Origin: Turneriella sp.
GTDB taxonomy: Bacteria; Spirochaetota; Leptospiria; Turneriellales; Turneriellaceae
Direction of reading: 5' to 3'
Assembly (NCBI GenBank): GCA_019186965.1
Contig: JABARV010000017.1
Coordinates: 1 to 64,000 of the forward strand
Length of the DNA: 64,000 nucleotides
Shown one piece after another: positions 25,227-32,864 of the stretch. The notes under the pieces are model-generated. The model had not been told where the DNA came from and made no database searches. It was given only the letters and a program-made list of their open reading frames with translations. Positions within the stretch are counted from its first letter, which is position 1, and each line of letters opens with the position of its first letter. The position numbers were made by a program, and so were the translations under genes.

Positions 25227-25967
25227 TTAGTTTAAAGCGTCGTCGTCGAGTAGTTCTTTACTATCGTTTTTTTCCTTTGCGCTTTCGTGGCCAGCTCCTT
25301 TATCTTCGGCAGGTTTGGTTTCAGCAGGGCCGTGTGCTCCTCCAATAAGGAGGGCTTCTTCGAGCGAAATAGGACTATTTTTATCGGGGAGTACAAAATT
25401 GGGGTCGTTTAGGTATTTAAGAACTGTCGCTACTTTTTCTCGTTGCGGATCGCGTACTGCTTCGTCGACAAATTTTTGCCAATACTCTATTGTCTTCTTT
25501 TTGTTCCGTTCGAGGCTTAAATAGACAAACCCTACCATAAAGAGGGATTCTTTCATTTTATCATCGATTTCGTAAGCGCGTAAAAACGACTGTGTGGCTT
25601 CTTTGGGCTTGTTGAGTTTTATATAAACTTGTCCTAGGCGAAAAAAATCATTGGCGCTATTTTCGTTGAGTTCGCTTGCACGGAGGAGATGGCTTAGCGC
25701 CTTATCGTATTTTCCCTGTATATAAAAGATGTCCCCTAAAAGAGAATTTGCGCGGCCATTAGTGGGATCTTTCTCAAGAATTTTTTTTAAAAGCGCGGCA
25801 GAAGTTTCGTATTTTTTGGAAAAATAGAATCGCTCAGCGCGTTTTAGCTCCGTGCTTGTGTGCGTATTTTGTGGATGACTTGGTGTTGAAAGAAAAATGA
25901 AAGCGAGAGTAAAACTAAATAAAGAACTCCCAATTTGTAATGCTTTGCCGTAGGCAAAAAGATGCAT
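25227..25967 (-). CDS. TPR-repeat protein, membrane-anchored or exported
   Basis: A protein of about 246 residues with a hydrophobic N-terminal segment (about 12-28, SSLFSFTLAFIFLSTP) followed by at least three or four tetratricopeptide repeats between residues 40 and 165 (for example GRANSLLGDIFYIQGKYDKA and ANDFFRLGQVYIKLNKPKEA). The C-terminal 45 residues are acidic and Lys/Glu rich. An ATG at 25967 lies four bases after the rod-binding gene and fits a signal-like N-terminus; an upstream ATG at 26030 would overlap that gene. Partner-binding scaffold in the envelope is the best guess. Confidence 0.8.
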   Translation of the reverse strand: MHLFAYGKALQIGSSLFSFTLAFIFLSTPSHPQNTHTSTELKRAERFYFSKKYETSAALLKKILEKDPTNGRANSLLGDIFYIQGKYDKALSHLLRASELNENSANDFFRLGQVYIKLNKPKEATQSFLRAYEIDDKMKESLFMVGFVYLSLERNKKKTIEYWQKFVDEAVRDPQREKVATVLKYLNDPNFVLPDKNSPISLEEALLIGGAHGPAETKPAEDKGAGHESAKEKNDSKELLDDDALN

Positions 25968-25971
25968 ACTG

Positions 25972-26415
25972 TTATGTAGTACTCCTTTGCATCTGTGTAT
26001 AAATTTGTTCGGCAAGGCCAAGAGTCGCACTTTGCGTTAGTTTATTAACGCGTTCGGTAAGGAGCATGTCTTGAAAAATATTTTCTGCAGAGCCGCCGTG
26101 CAAAATATCATTTTTGCCCATATCTTTACGCATTTCACGGAACATTTTTTCTAAAAAAAAGTTTTCAAACTGCCGTGCCGCTTCAAACATTTTTTGCCTT
26201 TCGGGGTTATCGCCAATGTGCGCAATAATTTTATCGCGTTGAGGGGTGCGGCTAAAAACTTCTGATGATGTTTTTGCGTTTAAATCTTTTGGTACAAGAG
26301 CGTTGAGCAATTCTTGGAAAGAGACTTTTGAATTTTTATCTGCACGCGGCGTTGTACTCAGCCTTTTTTCGTTATGCGGAAATAAAAAAGGATCGATGCT
26401 ATTTGTATCTAACAT
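25972..26415 (-). CDS. FlgJ-like flagellar rod-binding protein, without peptidoglycan hydrolase domain
   Basis: The 147-residue protein has a rod-binding domain of about 60 residues in its C-terminal half: AARQFENFFLEKMFREMRKD and GGSAENIFQDMLLTE are typical. In E. coli, FlgJ carries a second muramidase domain which is absent here, as in many other bacteria. The N-terminal 70 residues are polar and poorly conserved. It lies 23 bases downstream of flgI on the same strand, the standard pairing, and would act in the periplasm during rod assembly. Confidence 0.88.
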   Translation of the reverse strand: MLDTNSIDPFLFPHNEKRLSTTPRADKNSKVSFQELLNALVPKDLNAKTSSEVFSRTPQRDKIIAHIGDNPERQKMFEAARQFENFFLEKMFREMRKDMGKNDILHGGSAENIFQDMLLTERVNKLTQSATLGLAEQIYTQMQRSTT

Positions 26416-26438
26416 AAAATCTCCTCAAGTAAAATAAA

Positions 26439-27545
26439 TCATAAAACTGTTAACTCGCCGTGTAGCGCTCCAGCGGCGTGGATTGCTTTAATTACGTCGA
26501 TAATTTCTGCAGAGGTAAGGCCAAGTTTATTCAAATTATCGACGAGTTCTTTAACTGTAGCGCCTTCTTTAAGTTCAGCATTTGCGGGAGACTTTTCGTC
26601 GCCGTATGCATATTGGCTTTTATTTTTCACTTCAATTTGCATTCCGTTGTGCGTTACCATTACGCTGGATATAGCAACGCTACCGCCAGAAACGATTGTC
26701 CCTGTACGCGTATCAAGTACCACGCGGGTTCTTTCTGGCACGTCGACTTTTACTTGTAAAATTTTACTTAGGTAGTCGACATGGTCGCTTGTATAAGGGA
26801 TTTTAAGTTCAATTGTTCCGTCACTAACAAGTTCGGCCGTGTTGGGGAATTTTTTGTTGATTGCTTGTACGGTATTGCGTGCAGTCATAAAATCAAAATT
26901 GTAGAGAGAGAGCTTAGACAATTTTGTTTTTTTTGTGTCGTCGATAAGTACCGTAGGTTGTGAAATCCCCTTTTCGATAATGCCCCCCCCTGGTATATAC
27001 GCGGAGTTGTGCCTTTCTTGGTCGAGACGGTCATTAGGGGGAATGCGGCGGTTGTAAACAGAGAAGTTGTAAAGTTGCAAGTTATTATTTTCTGTTGGCC
27101 TGGGTAGTGGCGCAGAAATAGGCCCCTGGGCAACTGCATACACGGAACCATCTGCACCTGTAAGGGCAGTTTGTAAAAGCATACCGTTATCGAGTGCACG
27201 GGCATCCCCAATTGACGATACCCACACATCCACGGGATCTCCTGGGCGTGCGTGTGTGGGCAAAATTGCCGTTACCATGACAGCGGCAATGTTGCGTGCG
27301 GTGAGATTTTTTTCTCCGGTATCAATTCCACGGTTGTATAAATTTTTTTTAAGCGTTTCCAACGCAAGCTCGGAACGTGAATCTCCGCTTCCTTTAAGGC
27401 CAATGACAACCCCGTAACCGGAAACCTGGTTTGTTCTATGCCAGCTAATACGCGCTATATCACGCACGGTAAGGTTAAGTGTGTAGTGTGGTGTGGAACT
27501 AAGAAGGAATAAAATAGGTAAAATTTTAAATGCCTGTAATTTCAT
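26439..27545 (-). CDS. flgI: FlgI, flagellar P-ring protein
   Basis: The protein of about 368 residues has an N-terminal signal peptide (about 1-22) and then VRDIARISWHRTNQVSGYGV, the mark of FlgI. GLKGSGDSR, VMVTAILPTHARPGDPVDV and the C-terminal LGLTSAEIIDVIKAIHAAGAL are further hallmarks. FlgI forms the P ring around the distal rod in the periplasm or peptidoglycan. The ATG at 27545 is chosen since it starts the signal peptide; the frame is open further upstream. flgH and flgA are not visible in the window. Confidence 0.95.
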   Translation of the reverse strand: MKLQAFKILPILFLLSSTPHYTLNLTVRDIARISWHRTNQVSGYGVVIGLKGSGDSRSELALETLKKNLYNRGIDTGEKNLTARNIAAVMVTAILPTHARPGDPVDVWVSSIGDARALDNGMLLQTALTGADGSVYAVAQGPISAPLPRPTENNNLQLYNFSVYNRRIPPNDRLDQERHNSAYIPGGGIIEKGISQPTVLIDDTKKTKLSKLSLYNFDFMTARNTVQAINKKFPNTAELVSDGTIELKIPYTSDHVDYLSKILQVKVDVPERTRVVLDTRTGTIVSGGSVAISSVMVTHNGMQIEVKNKSQYAYGDEKSPANAELKEGATVKELVDNLNKLGLTSAEIIDVIKAIHAAGALHGELTVL

Positions 27546-27629
27546 AGCTGTATGTGTTTTGGCACACTTTTCCACTTTAATTTTCGGCATAATTTGATGA
27601 ATGGAAGAGGCAAATTTTATCCCCACTTT

Positions 27630-27658
27630 ATTATAGACCGCCTCTTTAGAATTATAAA
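27630..27658 (-). promoter_or_regulatory. Candidate promoter for flgI and the following minus-strand genes
   Basis: On the minus strand TATAAT lies at 27635-27630, preceded after 17 bases by TTTATA (27658-27653), four of six matches to the -35 consensus. Transcription would begin near 27623 and leave a leader of about 78 bases before the flgI ATG. A clear flagellar-sigma promoter was not found in this intergenic region. Assignment by eye only. Confidence 0.4.
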
Positions 27659-27666
27659 ATTGCTTT

Positions 27667-28074
27667 ATGCCGGTTAATTCCCAATTCCCCAACGGTGACA
27701 AGGCGTTAATCGTCGATGTCGATGAAAATGATGCATTGCAGCTATCTTCGTCTTTAGAGTTGAGTGGATATTCCGTACGCCGCGCAGGTGACCTTGTTGA
27801 GGCGCTACAAAAGTTTAGCGAGTTTTCTCCTGGGATTGTACTTATCGACGCAAGTTTGCCGGCAAAAAGCTGGTTAGAACTAATAAAGAATATTAGATCC
27901 CACGAAATTGAAAAAGATAGCGATTACCGCTCTATAATTTTAGTCACAACATCGCGTTTTTCAAGTGAAATAGACCAAAAAGCAAAAAAAGCAGGGGCAA
28001 GCGATGTTGTAGGAAAGCCGATTGCGTTGAATGCACTCATCGATAAAATTACGGAATTTACTGTTCAGTATTAA
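27667..28074 (+). CDS. Single-domain response regulator (receiver domain)
   Basis: A 135-residue CheY-like receiver without an output domain. Acidic residues D17 and D19/E20, the phospho-acceptor D61 in VLIDASLP, T94/T95 and K117 in GKPI make a complete phosphorylation site. No sensor kinase is nearby. It is divergent from flgI with 121 bases in between, so a link to motility control is possible but unproven. Its end is immediately followed by the exported protein gene at 28076. Confidence 0.9.
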   Translation: MPVNSQFPNGDKALIVDVDENDALQLSSSLELSGYSVRRAGDLVEALQKFSEFSPGIVLIDASLPAKSWLELIKNIRSHEIEKDSDYRSIILVTTSRFSSEIDQKAKKAGASDVVGKPIALNALIDKITEFTVQY

Positions 28075-28075
28075 T

Positions 28076-29107
28076 ATGCGGTGGGTGCAGCATGTTTTGG
28101 GCGCACTAATTTTAACCTGTAGCATAAACGCAGCCAAAAAATCTTCCCCAAAAAAAGAAGAAGGTGCTGCTGTAGATCCAATTGCTATTTATTTTAAGTA
28201 CGGGTTACCCGGAGTCGCGCACGACACCAAAGAGCGGCGCGTATACTGGCTTTATGGGCTCGATGCCTATTACTCGTACGGAAGCATGGTGATAAATTTT
28301 ACCGACAAGCCAATGCAAGATTTGGGTGAAGACAGCGAATTAAAAATTTATGAAAATTTATTTGTTTCACCGTTTTCTCCGCCACGCTACGCGCTCCTTG
28401 AATTAAGTGTTTATCCGTTACCTATTGCCGGCGTTGCCGTGCGAAGCGAAGCTTACGATTTTTACCAAAGGGCACAGGTGGGTGGAGAAGGTTTTAACCT
28501 TATCCGCTCAGCAACTAGAGGCTACCAAGAACCGTACGCGGTTTCGCTTTTTTTAGGCAATATGGCGCGTTACCGTCCGCTCTCGCGTACTCCAGAAGAG
28601 CGTGAAATTAATAAACAGTCAGGATACCAAAATTCGATTGGGTATACGGGTTATTTGATAAGCTACGGTTCGCACCATATCAAAGACAACGAACTTTTTC
28701 GCGATAATTGGGTTGAAGCCGCATGGAAAATTAAAGGAGACCAGCTATTTACTTTGCAAACCTTCCAGTGGGATTACGGGGTTGGGGTAAAAATCCACGA
28801 GCATCCACTCATTTCCAACATTGCTTTTTTGAGCGTTAAACGCAACCGTCTCGATTATTCCGCCGACTCGTGGGATTTTCTCGCCAACAGCGGTTTTGAA
28901 CTCCGCGTCGATTTTAAAATTTCTTCGTTGCGCCCAGTGCGTACCTACTTTGAGGTGAATAAAAAATGGCCGATAAAAAAAGCCACCGCGTTTGTTCTTG
29001 TTCTGGGTTTTACATGGGAATCGGATTATTTATACGATGGCATTCTCAATAACTACCCAGGGGGACAAAATTTTCAAGTGTTGTTGCGGCCGAATATTAC
29101 GTTTTAA
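28076..29107 (+). CDS. Exported, probably outer-membrane protein of unknown function
   Basis: The protein of about 343 residues starts with a short signal peptide (about 1-20, cleavage near SINAA) and a Lys-rich linker. The rest alternates polar and aromatic residues, with many Tyr, Trp and Phe, and ends in LLRPNITF: a C-terminal phenylalanine, as in outer-membrane beta-barrels. No enzyme motif is recognised. ATG at 28076 lies one base after the receiver gene stop and fits the signal peptide. The close spacing suggests co-transcription with that regulator. Functional assignment is not possible. Confidence 0.7.
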   Translation: MRWVQHVLGALILTCSINAAKKSSPKKEEGAAVDPIAIYFKYGLPGVAHDTKERRVYWLYGLDAYYSYGSMVINFTDKPMQDLGEDSELKIYENLFVSPFSPPRYALLELSVYPLPIAGVAVRSEAYDFYQRAQVGGEGFNLIRSATRGYQEPYAVSLFLGNMARYRPLSRTPEEREINKQSGYQNSIGYTGYLISYGSHHIKDNELFRDNWVEAAWKIKGDQLFTLQTFQWDYGVGVKIHEHPLISNIAFLSVKRNRLDYSADSWDFLANSGFELRVDFKISSLRPVRTYFEVNKKWPIKKATAFVLVLGFTWESDYLYDGILNNYPGGQNFQVLLRPNITF

Positions 29108-29164
29108 AGCTATAGAATGTTTGTAAAGCTGTTGACAAAGTCCGCACGAGTCTAAGGTTAACGT

Positions 29165-29560
29165 ATGAGTTATAAATTAAAAATGCATAAATCTTTACTT
29201 ACTTATTTTTTGTTTTTGGGATTTAACGCGGTATTTATTTTAGGTTGCGTATCCGCGGAAGATGAAGAAAAAGGGGATGTGTGTATCCACTTACGCCAAA
29301 AAGTAACGTATACCGATAATACGTGTACGACAGAAGACACGGGAAATCCACCAACGCCTGCGTATTTTTGTGAAGAAGACGTCAAAGAAGCAGACTGCGG
29401 GCAAATGCCAACCCCGTGTCCTACTTCAGCGCCTTATGTTATATATAACGACGATGCAAAGTTTTACAAAAAGAAGGAGTGCAAAGACGACAACTATACT
29501 TTGTCTTGCCCGGGTAATTCCAAGTATAAAGTCGCTGGAAATACAGCATTTTGTCCCTAA
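29165..29560 (+). CDS. Small cysteine-rich lipoprotein
   Basis: The 131-residue protein has a basic N-terminus, a hydrophobic stretch and a lipobox FILGC ending at Cys28, a form common in spirochaete lipoproteins. Eight further cysteines in the mature part of about 100 residues could form four disulfide bonds. The sequence has Pro/Thr-rich pieces (GNPPTPAYFC, QMPTPCPTSAPY) and no known domain. Possible TTGACA at 29132-29137 lies upstream without a good -10 element. The gene product is expected on the periplasmic side or the cell surface. Confidence 0.72.
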   Translation: MSYKLKMHKSLLTYFLFLGFNAVFILGCVSAEDEEKGDVCIHLRQKVTYTDNTCTTEDTGNPPTPAYFCEEDVKEADCGQMPTPCPTSAPYVIYNDDAKFYKKKECKDDNYTLSCPGNSKYKVAGNTAFCP

Positions 29561-29566
29561 GCCAAA

Positions 29567-30853
29567 TTGAAAAGCCTTGTTGCGCAGTTAAAAAAGACGC
29601 CCAACCTTAAAGGTTGGCAGGTACACCGCTTACGCAAAGATTCGAGCGAGGTTTACTTTGTCCACGATGTTCTCGAAACGGTACGCTGTAATACTGTAAA
29701 TAATTACACGTTGCACATCCAAACCCCTGCTGAAGCGGATTTTATGGGGGAGTCGACGGCGCGTTTCCAAGGAAAAATAGGTTCGCTTAAAGAACTTGTT
29801 GCGGAAACTATCCAGAGGGCGCATTTAGTAAAAAACCCAGCATACAATTTTGCAGCGCCTTACGAAAAATCGCAAACTACAACCGAATACATCCACGATA
29901 TGGATGTTGCGGATGCTGAACTTGAAGAGTTGATTGGATTTGCGCAAAAAATGGTTGCGTATAGAAAAGCACACCTTCGTAATTATCCTTTAAACAGTAT
30001 GGAGATTTTTTTTGAGGAATATAATTACGCCATTGAAAACCATTTAGGATTATCTGTTGAAAAACCATCGACGCGCATTGTGTGCGACTACGTACTAACA
30101 AGTCCCGATAACCAACACGAAATTATGGGTATAAAAAAAAGGCGGTATTTATCCGATTTAACTTTGGAAGAAGAATGGGAAAATGACGCATCTATACTTT
30201 CCGACTTAACGCGTGCAGTTTTGCCTCCTACAGGAAATTTTCCAGTGGTGCTTTCGGGAGAAGCGCTCGATTCTCTTTTCGATTTTTTTATTGCACAGCT
30301 TGACGGGCACGCGCTTTTTAATCGGTATTCGCTTTTCCAAAAAGACGACGAAGTGGTGCGCGATGCCAAAGAACCTTTGGCGATTTTTTCAGAAGCAAAA
30401 CTTGCTGGCGGTATGCGCTCCTACGTGTACGACGGTTTGGGGTATCCGATGAAAAGCATTGCACTTATTCAAGATACACGTGTTGCAAACTTTTTACTCG
30501 ATGGGCGTTATGCAGATTTGTTAAAGTTGCCACAAACGAGTTCTCTTGCAAATACTCGTGTTGTGTGCGGCGGTACGCCGTATGCGGATTTCTTAAGCGG
30601 CACAGTTTTGGAGTTGAGTAAGTTTTCCACATTCCAACCCAATACAATTTCGGGCGCATTTTCGGGTGAGATACGCTTAGGGTATCTTTATAAAGGAGGA
30701 AAAAAGATTCCCATTAAAGGCGGCTCTGTTTCTGGAACGACGCAGAAGGCTTTCCAAAGAGCGTTTAAATCAAAAGAAGAGGTTAAACGCGCTTCGTACA
30801 TTGGCCCTAAGGGCGTCTTTTTTGAAAATTTGACTATCGCAGGGGCAGTCTAA
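29567..30853 (+). CDS. TldD/PmbA (TldE) family metalloprotease homologue
   Basis: The 428-residue protein belongs to the family first known as modulator of DNA gyrase, whose TldD and TldE subunits form a protease. Segments such as LVAETIQRAHLVK, FSEAKLAGGMRSYVYDGLGYPM and FSGEIRLGYLYKGGKKIPIKGGSVSGT fit the family. I do not see the HExxxH metal-binding motif of TldD, so this is more like the PmbA/TldE half or a degenerate member. The start is a TTG at 29567, with no clear ribosome binding site; an internal start is possible. A TldD partner is not in the window. Confidence 0.7.
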   Translation: MKSLVAQLKKTPNLKGWQVHRLRKDSSEVYFVHDVLETVRCNTVNNYTLHIQTPAEADFMGESTARFQGKIGSLKELVAETIQRAHLVKNPAYNFAAPYEKSQTTTEYIHDMDVADAELEELIGFAQKMVAYRKAHLRNYPLNSMEIFFEEYNYAIENHLGLSVEKPSTRIVCDYVLTSPDNQHEIMGIKKRRYLSDLTLEEEWENDASILSDLTRAVLPPTGNFPVVLSGEALDSLFDFFIAQLDGHALFNRYSLFQKDDEVVRDAKEPLAIFSEAKLAGGMRSYVYDGLGYPMKSIALIQDTRVANFLLDGRYADLLKLPQTSSLANTRVVCGGTPYADFLSGTVLELSKFSTFQPNTISGAFSGEIRLGYLYKGGKKIPIKGGSVSGTTQKAFQRAFKSKEEVKRASYIGPKGVFFENLTIAGAV

Positions 30854-30940
30854 AAAGTTGGCGAATGAGCGAAAATGCCGCGGCTTGGCGCACAGGCTCA
30901 ATATCGGTCGACACTCTGTAGGAAATTTTGTTTTGGATTT

Positions 30941-32833
30941 ATGCGCCATTTGCCTGATGTCTTCGCGTTTGCATCTACAAATTTTCCCGAACAGGGGTTT
31001 TATTCAAAAGACTCGCATAAATTTTTCAAGAAAACACTGTTTAGTACCCTCCACGAAACAGCAGAGCGTTTTGCTAATTACCTTATCCAAAATGCTGCTT
31101 TAAAGCGTGGTGAGAATGTAGCACTTTTTGGAGACAATTCTGCCGAATGGCTCATTGCAGACATGGCAATCCAAAACGCGGGAGCTGTCGTTGTTCCGCG
31201 GGGTTCGGATTCTACACCACAGGAACTCGAATTTATTTTAGAACATTCAGAGGCTAAAATTGTATTTATTGAGCACCTAAGGCTTTACAAAAAAATTAGC
31301 GCACTTCTTAAAAAACGTGGCGCACGTGTTTTTGTACTCGATCCCTTGTTTCCGGAAAAAATTGCACAGGAAGATAATTTTCAAATACTTCCACACCTAC
31401 TCAAGTCGATTCCAGCCTTAAAGGTCGAAGAGCTACAAAACCTAAAAAAAATTCGAGAGGACATTAAACCATCAGACCTTTTTACAATAATTTATACATC
31501 GGGAACAACGGGAGAACCTAAAGGCGTTATGCTTTCGCATTCAAACATGATGTACCAGCTTGAAGTTGTTCCTAAGGCGCTTTCGATGGCCACGCAAGAC
31601 CGCATTCTTTCGATTTTACCTGTGTGGCATATTTTTGAACGCTTTATGCTCTATAGCGCTATTCGTGCAGGGGCGCATTACTACTATTCGTCGAAGAAAG
31701 ATTTAATGGAAGACTTTATCCGCATAAAGCCCACGCTTATGGCCTCCGCGCCGCGCCTTTGGGAGCAAATTTACCAAAAGTTGCGCGAACAAATTGACAA
31801 GACAGAAGCGTTTAACCGTGAACTCTTTGATCTCTCGTACAACATAAAACAGCGGCTTTCGCGGGCGCAAAATTTACTCCATGGCCAAAGTGACGCAGTC
31901 GGTGCAAAAAATTTTTTCCAAAACACTTGGGATTTTTTTAAAGCAGGATGGACGGTGTTTTCTCTCAAATTACCCGATATTTACATGGATTCCATTTTCT
32001 TGACGCGTGTGCGTGCGATGTTGGGCGGCGAGCTACGTGGAACAATTTCGGGCGGTGGAGCTCTTCCTTTCCATATTGACGAATTTTACAACGCGATTGG
32101 TATACCCGTTTACGAAGGTTATGGAATGACCGAAACTTCACCCCTTATCGCAATGCGCACCGAAGGAAAAATTGTTATGGGCACAGTAGGAGAAGTCCCT
32201 TTAGGCACGCATGTTGAAATTCGTGACGAAGACGGTAAGCGTGTGCTTCCTTCGGGGGAGCAAGGAGTAATTTTTGTAAAGGGTCCTGGGGTAATGCAAG
32301 GATATTTCAAGAACGAAGAAGCGACGCGTAAAATTTTACAAAACGGTTGGCTCAATACGGGCGATATTGGCGTTTTTACGCAGAGTGGACAACTTGCTAT
32401 CCGTGGCCGTGCAAAAGACACTATTGTACTTCGCTCGGGAGAAAATTTAGAACCTGTACCTATAGAGACCTTGCTTTCACAACACCCACTTATAGAACAA
32501 GCGGTTGTGGTTGGCCAAGACCAAAAAAATTTAGGAGTCCTTATTTGGCCAGACTACGACAAGCTTGTAGATGCAGGATACGATGTGCGCGAATTTGATT
32601 TAGCAAACGATTTAAATAAAATCCCAGAGTTAATCCAAGTTTTTAAAGAAATAGCAGGTACACTAGTTAAGGAAGAAAATGGTTTTAAAAGTTACGAGCG
32701 TATTTCGCATGTGCGTTTTTTGCCGCAGAAAATGCTTGTAGGCGATGAACTCACCGCGCTCATTAAAATTAAGCGCAATGTTGTATATAAAAAATACAAA
32801 GCACTCATCGAAGATATGTTTAAAGGAACGTAG
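30941..32833 (+). CDS. AMP-binding acyl-CoA synthetase (long-chain type)
   Basis: The protein of about 630 residues activates a fatty acid with ATP and CoA. The AMP-binding signature TIIYTSGTTGEPKGVMLSH lies near residue 184, VYEGYGMTETSPLIA near residue 390 and LNTGDIGVFTQSGQLAIRGR near residue 473, all in the expected order, and a Lys-containing C-terminal domain follows. The ATG at 30941 fits the family N-terminus (LPDVFAFA); one at 30875 would add 22 residues. The enzyme is membrane associated by analogy with FadD-type proteins. The gene precedes the biotin cluster and may be part of the same transcript. Confidence 0.88.
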   Translation: MRHLPDVFAFASTNFPEQGFYSKDSHKFFKKTLFSTLHETAERFANYLIQNAALKRGENVALFGDNSAEWLIADMAIQNAGAVVVPRGSDSTPQELEFILEHSEAKIVFIEHLRLYKKISALLKKRGARVFVLDPLFPEKIAQEDNFQILPHLLKSIPALKVEELQNLKKIREDIKPSDLFTIIYTSGTTGEPKGVMLSHSNMMYQLEVVPKALSMATQDRILSILPVWHIFERFMLYSAIRAGAHYYYSSKKDLMEDFIRIKPTLMASAPRLWEQIYQKLREQIDKTEAFNRELFDLSYNIKQRLSRAQNLLHGQSDAVGAKNFFQNTWDFFKAGWTVFSLKLPDIYMDSIFLTRVRAMLGGELRGTISGGGALPFHIDEFYNAIGIPVYEGYGMTETSPLIAMRTEGKIVMGTVGEVPLGTHVEIRDEDGKRVLPSGEQGVIFVKGPGVMQGYFKNEEATRKILQNGWLNTGDIGVFTQSGQLAIRGRAKDTIVLRSGENLEPVPIETLLSQHPLIEQAVVVGQDQKNLGVLIWPDYDKLVDAGYDVREFDLANDLNKIPELIQVFKEIAGTLVKEENGFKSYERISHVRFLPQKMLVGDELTALIKIKRNVVYKKYKALIEDMFKGT

Positions 32834-32864
32834 AAAATACTATAGGGAAGAAGCAGGACTATTT

